Origin: Nitzschia sp. DOCU1
Lineage: Eukaryota; Bacillariophyta; Bacillariophyceae; Bacillariales; Bacillariaceae
DNA length: 15,623 nt
Direction: 5' to 3'
NCBI GenBank assembly: GCA_951394045.1
Contig: CATOAN010000034.1
Location: forward strand, 1-15,623
In this document: positions 1 through 8,073 of the stretch, in pieces
Position numbering within the stretch: position 1 is the first letter of the stretch
How the letters are laid out: the number at the start of each line of letters is the position of its first letter
Notes under the pieces: model-generated
Databases searched by the model: none
What the model was told of the DNA's origin: nothing
The model's input: the letters and a program-made list of their open reading frames with translations, nothing else
Translations under genes and position numbers: made by a program

Positions 1-885
1 TGTGTTGAATATCCAGTGTGCGGTTTCAACATGACATTCGACACATTCGAAGTTTCTTCAGGTGATTCTTGGAATTCTCCAGCCACATAATTCGATTCAT
101 AATCAGGTTTCCATTCCAAGTCGAACTTGATTATAATACGATTTTCACCTTAATTCGAATTTCCACTTTCAAGCTTCGTTTGTTTTTTTCGATTGTACCA
201 GCTAGAATTTAATCTTTCAAATATTTTCAATTATTTGGAAGATTTCAATCATTCAATTCCTGCTCAGAAGCGCGACATATGTCTAATAGCCTTGGACACA
301 CTGGGGATTGAACCCAGGGCCTCGCGCATGCTGAGCGGGTGTGATACTGCTACACCATGTGCCCTTCTCAGCAACTGACCCGTTGGTTAGACTCTCGTGA
401 TTTGCACGCGGCACTGCCGCGGCGACGCTCTCTTTGCTCGCACCAGCGTGGCGCCCCCCGCCCGACGGAACAAATTGGACATCCTTTTGTGGCCTTGGCC
501 GACACAGTTGTGGTTTGTTGTAAACTTCCGGAATCCCGCACCTGCCCGCGCGTGGCCGGACACCTGTACAAGCAATCTGGACACTTGATGCTAGGATGGC
601 CAGGTCGGTCACGTTTTAAGGGAGCGGGGTTTGAGAGTGAGCGTTTCGGGTTTTTGTTCGGCCACTCTCTGCGCCGTCGCAGCGCGCGGCAAGGCTTTTT
701 CCAGCCAGCAGGGGTTTGCCGGGCAGCGACAGGAGCTTTTTTGGACAATGCCGCGAACCTGTGTGAAAGTGTTTACCCGGGCAACGCGAAGTTTTTCTTT
801 GACAGCGCTGGGGGAGGGGGGATGTGAGCGAAATTGCGTCGGAGATTCGAGCGCGCGTTTATTTGTTGCTTCGACATATTTTGAA
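1..885. repeat. Unit 1, 885 bp, 40-bp-deleted type
   Basis: Full architecture except that about 40 bp are missing after the G tract near 821: GGGGGATGTGAGCG runs straight into AAATTGCGTCGG, removing the C-rich arm and the A run found in other units. Markers shared with units 7 and 14 are CGAAGTTTCTTC, GATACTGCTAC, GGAACAAATTGG and CTAGGATGG. Its first bases may be incomplete at the window edge. Confidence 0.95.
293..364 (-). tRNA. tRNA-Ala(AGC)-like, probable pseudogene (unit 1)
   Basis: The 72-nt cloverleaf has acceptor GGGCACA/TGTGTCC with one G-U pair, discriminator A, T arm CTGGG/CCCAG with loop TTCAATC, and anticodon loop TCAGCAT (anticodon AGC). Position 33 is C, not the near-universal U. 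Lesions are a C-C mismatch in the anticodon stem and A for G18 in the D loop. Confidence 0.55.
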
Positions 886-1068
886 TGTGTTGAATATCCA
901 GTGTGCGGTTTCAAAATGACATTCGACACATTCGATTTTTCTTCAAGCGATTCTTGGAATTCTCCAGCCACATAATTCGATTCACAATCAGGTTTCCATT
1001 CCAAGTCGAACTTGATTATAATACGATTTTCACCTTAATTCGAATTTCCACTTTCAAGCTTCGTTTGC
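886..1068. repeat. AT-rich, TCGA-rich segment of the unit (shown in unit 2)
   Basis: About 180 bp of AT-rich DNA in which TCGA recurs, in the contexts CATTCGACAC, CATTCGATT, AATTCGATTC, AGTCGAACTT and AATTCGAATT, with another in TTTCGATTG just past the T run. TATA-like strings are present (ATTATAATACG on plus). No open frame is conserved between units. I see no identifiable regulatory element beyond composition. Confidence 0.6.
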
Positions 1069-1259
1069 TTTTTTTCGATTGTACCAGCTAGAATTTAATC
1101 TTTCAAAGATTTTCAATTATTTGAAGGATTTCAATCATTCAATTCCTGCTCAGAAGGGCGACATATGTCTAATAGCCTTGGACACACTGGGGATTGAACC
1201 CAGGGCCTCCCGAATGCTGAGCGGGTGTGATACCGCTACACCATGTGCCCTTCTCAGCA
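1069..1259 (-). mobile_element. SINE-like module: tRNA head, body, A-rich run (shown in unit 2)
   Basis: Read on the minus strand, a tRNA-Ala-like head with A and B box matches is followed by about 100 nt unrelated to tRNA and then by a run of 7 A. This is the order of parts in tRNA-derived SINEs, and the length is typical. Every unit has it, with A runs of about 5-9. I found no target-site duplication and the A run is followed by ordinary spacer, so the SINE origin is a hypothesis; it could equally be a tRNA gene with downstream flank captured in the satellite. Confidence 0.4.
1179..1250 (-). tRNA. tRNA-Ala(AGC)-like, probable pseudogene (unit 2)
   Basis: Cloverleaf with intact acceptor, D and T arms and anticodon AGC. 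The only lesion relative to the consensus of the array is a C-U mismatch at the loop-closing pair 31-39 of the anticodon stem. C33 as in all copies. Confidence 0.6.
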
Positions 1260-1800
1260 ACTGACCCGTTGATTAGACTCTCGTGATTTGCGCGCGGCAC
1301 TGCCGAGGCGACGCTCTCTTGGCTCGCACCAGCGTGGCGCCCCCCCGCCCGACGGAAAAAAATGGACATCCTTTTGTGGCCTTGGCCGACACAGTTGTGG
1401 TTTGTTGTAAACTTCCGGAATCCCGCACCTGCGCGCGCGTGGCCGGACACCTGTACAAGCAATCTGGACACTTGATGCTAGCATGGCCAGGTCGGTCACG
1501 TTTTAAGGGAGCGGGGTTTAAGAGTGAGCGTTTCGGGTTTTTGTTCGGCCACTCTCTGCGCCGTCGCAGCGCGCGGCAAGGCTTTTTCCAGCCAGCAGGG
1601 GTTTGCCGGGCAGCGACAGGAGCTTTTTTGGACAATGCCGCGAACCTGTGTGAAAGTGTTTACCCGGGCAACGCGAAGTTTTTCTTTGACAGCGCTGGGG
1701 GAGGGGGGGGATTGGAGGGCAATGGAACCTTGAACCTCCCCCTTAGGAAAAAATGCGAAATTGCGTCGGAGATTCGAGCGCGCGTTTATTTGTTGCTTCG
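1260..1800. repeat. GC- and CpG-rich segment of the unit (shown in unit 2)
   Basis: About 540 bp between the tRNA-like module and the next AT-rich segment, dense in CpG (GCGCGCGGC, GCGCGCGCGTGGCC, GTCGCAGCGCGCGGC). It has a palindrome TGCTAGCA, a GC-box-like GGGAGCGGGG and the G tract. All six frames stay open for stretches because TA-containing stops are rare, but the frames are broken by indels between units. No RNA gene or protein family is recognised. Units 6 and 13 lack this segment. Confidence 0.7.
1697..1742. repeat. G tract and C-rich arm, hairpin/G-quadruplex candidate (shown in unit 2)
   Basis: GGGGGAGG is followed about 30 bp later by its exact reverse complement CCTCCCCC, giving an 8-bp stem. 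The loop also contains GGAGGG, so four or more G runs lie close together. Most full units have the same layout, although some change the run: units 11 and 16 lose the A, units 5, 12 and 17 have an all-C arm, and unit 15 has the arm intact. Units 1, 7 and 14 lost the C arm. The second G run varies from 6 to 14 G among units. Confidence 0.75.
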
Positions 1801-1812
1801 ACATATTTTGAA

Positions 1813-2738
1813 TGTGTTGACTATCCAGTGTGCGGTTTCAACATGACATTCGACACATTCGAATTTCTTTAAGTGATTCTTGGCCTTCTCCAGCCATATA
1901 ATTCGATTCATAATCAGGTTTCCATTCCAAGTCGAACTTGATTATAATACGATTTTCACCTTAATTCGAATTTTCACTTTCAAGCTTCGTTTGTTTTTTT
2001 CGATTGTACCAGCTAGAATTTAATCTTTCAAAGATTTTCAATTATTTGAAGGATTTCAATCATTCAATTCCTGCTCAGAAGGGCGACATATGTCTAATAG
2101 CCTTGGACACACAGGGGATTGAACCCAGGGCCTCCCGCATGTTGAGCGGGTGTGATACCGCTACGCCATGTGGCCTCCTCAGCAACTGACCCGTTGGTTA
2201 GACTCTCATGATTTGCGCGCGGCACTGCCGAGGCGACGCTCTCTTGGCTCGCACCAGCGTGGCGCCCCCCGCCCGACGGAAAAAATGGACATCCTTTTGT
2301 GGCCTTGGCCGACACAGTTGTGGTTTGTTGTAAACTTCCGGAATCCCGAACCTGCCCGCGCGTGGCCGGGCACCTGTACAAGCAATCTGGACACTTGATG
2401 CGAGCATGGCCAGGTCGGTCACGTTTTAAGGGAGCGGGGTTTGAGAGTGAGCGTTTCGGGTTTTTGTTCGGCCACTCTCTGCGCCGTCGCAGCGCGCGGC
2501 AAGGCTTTTCCAGCCAGCAGGGGTTTGCCGGGCAGCGACAGGAGCTTTTTTGGACAATGCCGCGAACCTGTGTGAAAGTGTTTACCCGGGCAACGCGAAG
2601 TTTTTCTTTGACAGCGCTGGGGGAGGGGGGGGGGGGATTGGAGGGCAATGGAACCCTGAACCTCCCCCTTAGGACAAATTGCGAAATTGCGTCGGAGATT
2701 CGAGCGCGCGTTTATTTGTTGCTTCGACATATTTTGAA
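1813..2738. repeat. Unit 3, 926 bp
   Basis: Full-length unit, counterpart of unit 9. Shared markers are TTTCTTTAAGTG, TTGGCCTTCTCC, ATGTTGAG in the anticodon loop and CTACGCCATGTGGCC. Its last ~120 bp read GGAACCCTGAACC, which matches unit 10 and not unit 9, evidence of local exchange. The G tract is long (five G, one A, twelve G). Confidence 0.95.
2104..2175 (-). pseudogene. tRNA-like pseudogene, anticodon read as AAC (unit 3)
   Basis: Same cloverleaf frame, but the anticodon loop is TCAACAT, reading AAC (Val type) where the others read AGC. There are mismatches in the acceptor (GGCCACA against TGTGTCC), the D stem (GCGT) and the T stem. C33 is present. Unlikely to be functional. Confidence 0.55.
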
Positions 2739-3663
2739 TGTGTTGAATATCCAGTGTGCGGTTTCAAAATGACATTCGACACATTCGATTTTTCTTCAAG
2801 TGATTCTTGGAATTCTCCAGCCATATAATTCGATTCATAATCAGGTTTCCATTCCAAGTCGAACTTGATTATAATACGAGTTTCACCTTAATTCGAATTT
2901 CCACTTTCAAGCTTCGTTTGTTTTTTTCGATTGTACCAGCTAGAATTTAATCTTTCAAAGATTTTCAATTATTTGAAGGATTTCAATCATTCAATTCCTG
3001 CTCAGAAGGGCGACATATGTCTAACAGCCTTGGACACACTGGGGATTGAACCCAGGGCCTCCCGCATGCTGAGCGGGTGTGATACTGCGACACCATGTGC
3101 CCTTCTCAGCAACTGACCCGTTGGTTAGACTCTCGTGATTTGCGCGCGGCACCGCCGAGGCGACGCTCTCTTTGCTCGCACCAGCGTGGCGCCCCCCGCC
3201 CGACGGAAAAAAATGGACATCCTTTTGTGTCCTTGGCCGACACAGGTGTGGTTTGTTGTAAACTTCCGGAATCCCGCACCTGCCCGCGCGTGGCCGGACA
3301 CCTGTACAAGCAGTCTGGACACTTGATGCTAGCATGGCCAGGTCGGTCACGTTTTGAGGGAGCCGGGTTTGAGAGTGAGCGTTTCGGGTTTTTGTTCGGC
3401 CACTCTCTGCGCCGTCGCAGCGCGCGGCAAGGCTTTTTCCAGCCAGCAGGGGTTTGCCGGGCAGCGACAGGAGCTTTTTTGGACAATGCCGCGAACCTGT
3501 GTGAAAGTGTTTACCCGGGCAACGTTAAGTTTTTCTTTGACAGCGCTGGGGGAGGGGGGGGATTGGAGGGCAATGGAACCTTGACCCTCCCCCTTAGGAA
3601 AAATTGCGAAATTGCGTCGGAGATTCGAGCGCGCGTTTATTTGTTGCTTCGACATATTTTGAA
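2739..3663. repeat. Unit 4, 925 bp
   Basis: Full-length unit, counterpart of unit 11 through TACTGCGACACC, ACAGGTGTGG and TTGAGGGAGCCGGG. Its AT-rich start carries ACGAGTTTCACC, which unit 11 lacks and unit 10 has, so it may be a recombinant of unit 10-like and unit 11-like parents. Confidence 0.94.
3031..3102 (-). tRNA. tRNA-Ala(AGC)-like, probable pseudogene (unit 4)
   Basis: Acceptor, anticodon and T arms pair perfectly (anticodon stem CCCGC/GCGGG). The D arm is damaged: A14 is C and G18 is A, which also weakens the A box. C33. Confidence 0.55.
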
Positions 3664-4589
3664 TGTGTTGAATATCCAGTGTGCGGTTTCAAGATGACAT
3701 TCGACACATTCGATGTTTGTTCAAGCGATTCTTGGAATTCTCCAGCCATATAATTCGATTCATAATCAGGTTTCCATCCCAAGTCGAACTTGATTATAAT
3801 ACGAGTTTCACCTTAAGTCGAATTTCCACTTTCAAGCTTCGTTTGTTTTTTTTCGATTGTACCAGCTAGAATTTAATCTTTCAAATATTTTCAATTATTT
3901 GGAGGATTTCAAACATTCAATTCCTGCTCAGAAGGGCGACATATGTCTAATAGCCTTGGACACACTGGGGATTGAACCCAGGGCCTCCCGCATGCTGAGC
4001 GGGTGTGTGCCGCTACACCATATGCCCTTCTCAGCAACTGACCCGTCGGTTGGACTCTCGTGATTTGCGCGCGGCACTGCCGAGGCGACGCTCTCTTGGC
4101 TCGCACCAGCGTGGCGCCCCCCGCCTGACGGAAAAAATTGGACATCCTTTTGTGGCCTTGGCCGACACAGTTGTGGTTTGTTGTAAACTTCCGGAATCCC
4201 GCACATGCGCGCGCGTGGCCGGACACCTGTACAAGCAATCTGGACACTTGATGCTAGCATGGCCAGGTCGGTCACGTTTTAAGGGAGCGGGGTTTGAGAG
4301 TGAGCGTTTCGGGTTTTTGTTCGGCCACTCTCTGCGCCGTCGCAGCGCGCGGCACGGCTTTTTCCAGCCAGCAGGGATTTGCCGGGCAGCGACAGGAGCT
4401 TTTTGGACAATGCCGCGAACCTGTGTGAAAGTGTTTACCCGGGCAACGCGAAGTTTTTCTTTGACAGCGCTGGGGGAGGGGGGGGATTGGAGGGCAATGG
4501 AACCTTGAACCCCCCCCCCTTAGGAAAAATTGCGAAATTGCGTCGGAGATTCGAGCGCGCGTTTATTTGTTGCTTCGACATATTTTGAA
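3664..4589. repeat. Unit 5, 926 bp
   Basis: Full-length unit, counterpart of unit 12. Shared markers are CGATGTTTGTTC, CCTTAAGTCG, GTGTGTGCCGC (one-base loss in the tRNA D loop), CCATATGCCC, CCGTCGGTTGG, CCGCCTGACGG and GGCACGGC. Confidence 0.95.
3957..4027 (-). tRNA. tRNA-Ala(AGC)-like, shortened D loop, probable pseudogene (unit 5)
   Basis: A 71-nt copy with a one-base loss and changes in the D loop (AGCGGCACAC) that remove A21. The acceptor is GGGCATA, still pairable with TGTGTCC through a wobble. Anticodon and T arms are intact. C33. Confidence 0.5.
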
Positions 4590-4977
4590 TGTGTTGAACA
4601 TCCAGTGTGCGGTTTCAAAATGACATTCGACACATTCGATTTTTCTTCAAGCGATTCTTGGAATTCTCCAGCCACATAATTCGATTCACAATCAGGTTTC
4701 CATCCCAAGTCGAACTTGATTATAATACGATTTTCACCTTAATTCGAATTTCCACTTTCAAGCTTCGTTTGTTTTTTCTCGATTGTACCAGCTAGAATTT
4801 AATCTTTCAAAGATTTTCAATTATTTGAAGGATTTCAATCATTCAATTCCTGCTCAGAAGGGCGACATATGTCTAATAGCCTTGGACACACTGGGGATTG
4901 AACCCAGGGCCTCCCGCATGCTGAGTGTGTGTGATACCGCTACACCATGTGCCCTTCTCAGCAGGACATATTTTGAA
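4590..4977. repeat. Unit 6, truncated 388-bp unit
   Basis: Keeps the AT-rich segment and the whole tRNA-like module, then jumps from CTTCTCAGCA directly to GGACATATTTTGAATG of the next unit. About 538 bp, the whole GC-rich segment, is missing. Unit 13 has almost the same junction, so the deletion occurred once and was amplified with the HOR. It closes HOR block 1. Confidence 0.95.
4883..4954 (-). pseudogene. tRNA-Ala-like pseudogene (truncated unit 6)
   Basis: The anticodon stem 5' strand is CACAC against GCGGG, giving two mismatches. Acceptor, D and T arms are intact. It is the terminal part of the short unit, so the next unit begins a few bases beyond its 5' end. Confidence 0.5.
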
Positions 4978-5863
4978 TGTGTTGAATATCCAGTGTGCGG
5001 TTTCAACATGACCTTCGACACATTCGAAGTTTCTTCAAGTGATTCTTGGAATTCTCCAGCCACATAATTCGATTCATAATCAGGTTTCCATTCCAAGTCG
5101 AACTTGATTATAATACGATTTTCACCTTAATTCGAATTTCCACTTTCAAGCTTCGTTTGTTTTTTTCGATTGTACCAGCTAGAATTTAATCTTTCAAATA
5201 TTTTCAATTATTTGGAGGATTTCAATCATTCAATTCCTGCTCAGAAGGGCGACATATGTCTAATAGCCTTGGACACACTGGGGATTGAACCCAGGGCCTC
5301 GCGCATGCTGAGCGGGTGTGATACTGCTACACCATGTGCCCTTCTCAGCAACTGACCCGTTGATTAGACTCTCGTGATTTGCGCGCGGCACTGCCGAGGC
5401 GACGCTCTCTTTGCTCGCACCAGCGTGGCGCCCCCCGCCCGACGGAACAAATTGGACATCCTTTTGTGGCCTTGGCCGACACAGTTGTGGTTTGTTGTAA
5501 ACTTCCGGAATCCCGCACCTGCCCGCGCGTGGCCGGACACCTGTACAAGCAATCTGGACACTTGATGCTAGGATGGCCAGGTCGGTCACGTTTTAAGGGA
5601 GCGGGGTTTGAGAGTGAGCGTTTCGGGTTTTTGTTCGGCCACTCTCTGCGCCGTCGCAGCGCGCGGCAAGGCTTTTTCCAGCCAGCAGGGGTTTGCCGGG
5701 CAGCGACAGGAGCTTTTTTGGACAATGCCGCGAACCTGTGTGAAAGTGTTTACCCGGGCAACGCGAAGTTTTTCTTTGACAGCGCTGGGGGAGGGGGGGA
5801 TGTGAGCGAAATTGCGTCGGAGATTCGAGCGCGCGTTTATTTGTTGCTTCGACATATTTTGAA
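4978..5863. repeat. Unit 7, 886 bp, 40-bp-deleted type
   Basis: Counterpart of units 1 and 14: same GGGGGATGTGAGCG junction after the G tract, CGAAGTTTCTTC, GATACTGCTAC, GGAACAAATTGG and CTAGGATGG. It follows a truncated unit and opens HOR block 2. Confidence 0.95.
5270..5341 (-). tRNA. tRNA-Ala(AGC)-like, probable pseudogene (unit 7)
   Basis: Identical in sequence to the unit 1 copy, including the anticodon-stem C-C mismatch and the D-loop change, as expected for positional counterparts in the HOR. Confidence 0.55.
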
Positions 5864-6791
5864 TGTGTTGAATATCCAGTGTGCGGTTTCAAAATGACAT
5901 TCGACACATTCGATTTTTCTTCAAGCGATTCTTGGAATTCTCCAGCCACATAATTCGATTCACAATCAGGTTTCCATTCCAAGTCGAACTTGATTATAAT
6001 ACGATTTTCACCTTAATTCGAATTTCCACTTTCAAGCTTCGTTTGCTTTTTTTTCGATTGTACCAGCTAGAATTTAATCTTTCAAAGATTTTCAATTATT
6101 TGAAGGATTTCAATCATTCAATTCCTGCTCAGAAGGGCGACATATGTCTAATAGCCTTGGACACACTGGGGATTGAACCCAGGGCCTCCCGAATGCTGAG
6201 CGGGTGTCATACCGCTACACCATGTGCCCTTCTCAGCAACTGACCCGTTGATTAGACTCTCGTGATTTGCGCGCGGCACTGCCGAGGCGACGCTCTCTTG
6301 GCTCGCACCAGCGTGGCGCCCCCCCGCCCGACGGAAAAAATTGGACATCCTTTTGTGGCCTTGGCCGACACAGTTGTGGTTTGTTGTAAACTTCCGGAAT
6401 CCCGCACCTGCGCGCGCGTGGCCGGACACCTGTACAAGCAATCTGGACACTTGATGCTAGCATGGCCAGGTCGGTCACGTTTTAAGGGAGCGGGGTTTAA
6501 GAGTGAGCGTTTCGGGTTTTTGTTCGGCCACTCTCTGCGCCGTCGCAGCGCGCGGCAAGGCTTTTTCCAGCCAGCAGGGGTTTGCCGGGCAGCGACAGGA
6601 GCTTTTTTGGACAATGCCGCGAACCTGTGTGAAAGTGTTTACCAGGGCAACGCGAAGTTTTTCTTTGACAGCGCTGGGGGAGGGGGGGGATTGGAGGGCA
6701 ATGGAACCTTGAACCTCCCCCTTAGGAAAAAATGCGAAACTGCGTCGGAGATTCGAGCGCGCGTTTATTTGTTGCTTCGACATATTTTGAA
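5864..6791. repeat. Unit 8, 928 bp
   Basis: Near-identical counterpart of unit 2. By eye the differences are one T in the T run, GTGTCATACC for GTGTGATACC in the D stem, one A/T change before GGACATCC, TACCAGGG for TACCCGGG and AAACTGCG for AAATTGCG. Confidence 0.95.
6158..6229 (-). tRNA. tRNA-Ala(AGC)-like, probable pseudogene (unit 8)
   Basis: Like the unit 2 copy (C-U mismatch at pair 31-39) with an additional C-to-G change in the D stem that breaks pair 12-23. C33. Confidence 0.5.
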
Positions 6792-7717
6792 TGTGTTGAA
6801 TATCCAGTGTGCGGTTTCAACATGACATTCGACACATTCGATTTTCTTTAAGTGATTCTTGGCCTTCTCCAGCCATATAATTCGATTCATAATCAGGTTT
6901 CCATTCCAAGTCGAACTTGATTATAATACGATTTTCACCTTAATTCGAATTTTCACTTTCAAGCTTCGTTTGTTTTTTTTTCGATTGTACCAGCTAGAAT
7001 TTAATCTTTCAAAGATTTTCAATTATTTGAAGGATTTCAATCATTCAATTCCTGCTCAGAAGGGCGACATATGTCTAATAGCCTTGGACACACTGGGGAT
7101 TGAACCCAGGGCCTCCCGCATGTTGAGCGGGTGTGATACCGCTACGCCATGTGGCCTCCTCAGCAACTGACCCGTTGGTTAGACTCTCATGATTTGCGCG
7201 CGGCACTGCCGAGGCGACGCTCTCTTGGCTCGCACCAGCGTGGCGCCCCCCGCCCGACGGAAAAAATGGACATCCTTTTGTGGCCTTGGCCGACACAGTT
7301 GTGGTTTGTTGTAAACTTCCGGAATCCCGAACCTGCCCGCGCGTGGCCGGGCACCTGTACAAGCAATCTGGACACTTGATGCGAGCATGGCCAGGTCGGT
7401 CACGTTTTAAGGGAGCGGGGTTTAAGAGTGAGCGTTTCGGGTTTTTGTTCGGCCACTCTCTGCGCCGTCGCAGCGCGCGGCAAGGCTTTTTCCAGCCAGC
7501 AGGGGTTTGCCGGGCAGCGACAGGAGCTTTTTTGGACAATGCCGCGAACCTGTGTGAAAGTGTTTACCCGGGCAACGCGAAGTTTTTCTTTGACAGCGCT
7601 GGGGGAGGGGGGGGGATTTGAGGGCAATGGAACCTTGACCCTCCCCCTTAGGAAAAATTGCGAAATTGCGTCGGAGATTCGAGCGCGCGTTTATTTGTTG
7701 CTTCGACATATTTTGAA
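6792..7717. repeat. Unit 9, 926 bp
   Basis: Counterpart of unit 3, with the same ATGTTGAG anticodon-loop change and CTACGCCATGTGGCC. Its 3' end differs: GATTTGAGGGC and CCTTGACCCTCC match unit 11, not unit 3. Confidence 0.95.
7085..7156 (-). pseudogene. tRNA-like pseudogene, anticodon read as AAC (unit 9)
   Basis: Like the unit 3 copy, with anticodon AAC, acceptor GGCCACA and D stem GCGT, but with an intact T stem. The shared AAC change shows it predates HOR duplication. Confidence 0.55.
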
Positions 7718-8019
7718 TGTGTTGAATATCCAGTGTGCGGTTTCAAAATGACATTCGACACATGCGATTATTCTTCAAGCGATTCTTGGAATTCTCCAGC
7801 CATATAATTCGATTCATAATCAGGTTTCCATTCCAAGTCGAACTTGATTATAATACGAGTTTCACCTTAATTCAAATTTCCACTTTCAAGCTTCGTTTGT
7901 TTTTTCGATTGTCCCAGCTAGAATTTAATCTTTCAAAGATTTTCAATTATTTGAAGGATTTCAATCATTCAATTCTTGCTCAGAAGGGCGACATATGTCT
8001 AATAGCCTTGGACACACTG

Positions 8020-8030
8020 GGGATTGAACC
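8020..8030 (-). promoter_or_regulatory. Pol III B box match in the tRNA-like copy of unit 10
   Basis: On the minus strand GGTTCAATCCC matches the B box GGTTCRANYCC and forms the T arm. It is conserved in nearly all units; unit 16 has lost a base here and unit 3 has a substitution in the stem. On the transcript strand the first run of four T lies more than 200 nt downstream, in units with TTTCAAAATGAC (CATTTTG on minus), so a transcript would run well beyond the tRNA. Confidence 0.5.
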
Positions 8031-8062
8031 CAGGGCCTCCCACATGCTGAGCGGGTGTGATA

Positions 8063-8073
8063 CCGCTACACCA
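8063..8073 (-). promoter_or_regulatory. Pol III A box match in the tRNA-like copy of unit 10
   Basis: On the minus strand TGGTGTAGCGG fits the A box pattern TRGYNNANNNG and lies at tRNA positions 8-19. Copies in units 1, 4, 7, 11 and 14 alter it (GCAG for GCGG; units 4 and 11 also change A14). Whether it directs transcription is unknown. Confidence 0.5.

Larger units (their letters stand above)
886..1812. repeat. Unit 2, 927 bp
   Basis: Full-length unit. Markers shared only with unit 8 are CGTTTGCTTTT before the tRNA module, GAATGCTGAG in the tRNA anticodon arm, a seven-C run in GGCGCCCCCCCGCCC, and TAAGAGTGAGCG. CACAATCAGG is shared with units 6 and 8. Confidence 0.95.
1..4977. repeat. Higher-order repeat block 1 (units 1-6)
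   Basis: Six successive units (885, 927, 926, 925, 926 and 388 bp) carry diagnostic variants that reappear in the same order in the next block. Examples are the ~40-bp deletion in unit 1, GAATGCTGAG in unit 2, ATGTTGAG in unit 3, TACTGCGACACC in unit 4, GTGTGTGCCGC in unit 5 and the 538-bp deletion in unit 6. Positional counterparts between blocks are far more alike than neighbours within a block: by eye units 2 and 8 differ at only about five or six positions in ~927 bp. This is the signature of amplification of a multi-unit segment. Confidence 0.93.

Noticed and set aside
293..364. tRNA-Leu (anticodon CAG) reading of the anticodon loop
   Set aside because: The paired stem CCCGC/GCGGG fixes the loop as TCAGCAT, which places AGC at positions 34-36. 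There is also no long variable arm as expected for tRNA-Leu.
193..378. Recurrent 61-codon frame beginning MYQLEFNLS
   Set aside because: It looks conserved only because the satellite is repeated. It runs antisense through the tRNA-like module and starts at a non-ATG codon.
1055..1080. CENP-B-box-like sequence at CTTCGTTTG
   Set aside because: Only the TTCG part agrees; the required A and CGGG parts are absent.
1069..1275. Target-site duplication around the SINE-like module (CGTTTGTT against CGTTGGTT)
   Set aside because: The similarity is short, imperfect and not placed exactly at the module ends, so it is not reliable.
2094..2648. Open reading frame of 184 codons on minus
   Set aside because: It reads across the tRNA-like sequence and through the poly-G tract, and its frame is not kept in most other units. 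It is a by-product of base composition.
3095..3697. Open reading frame of 200 codons on plus, with similar frames in other units
   Set aside because: Several overlapping frames are open on both strands in the same DNA. The segment is GC-rich and stop-poor, the frames shift at the poly-G tract from unit to unit, and the start and end differ among units. No domain is recognisable and no selection for a frame is visible.
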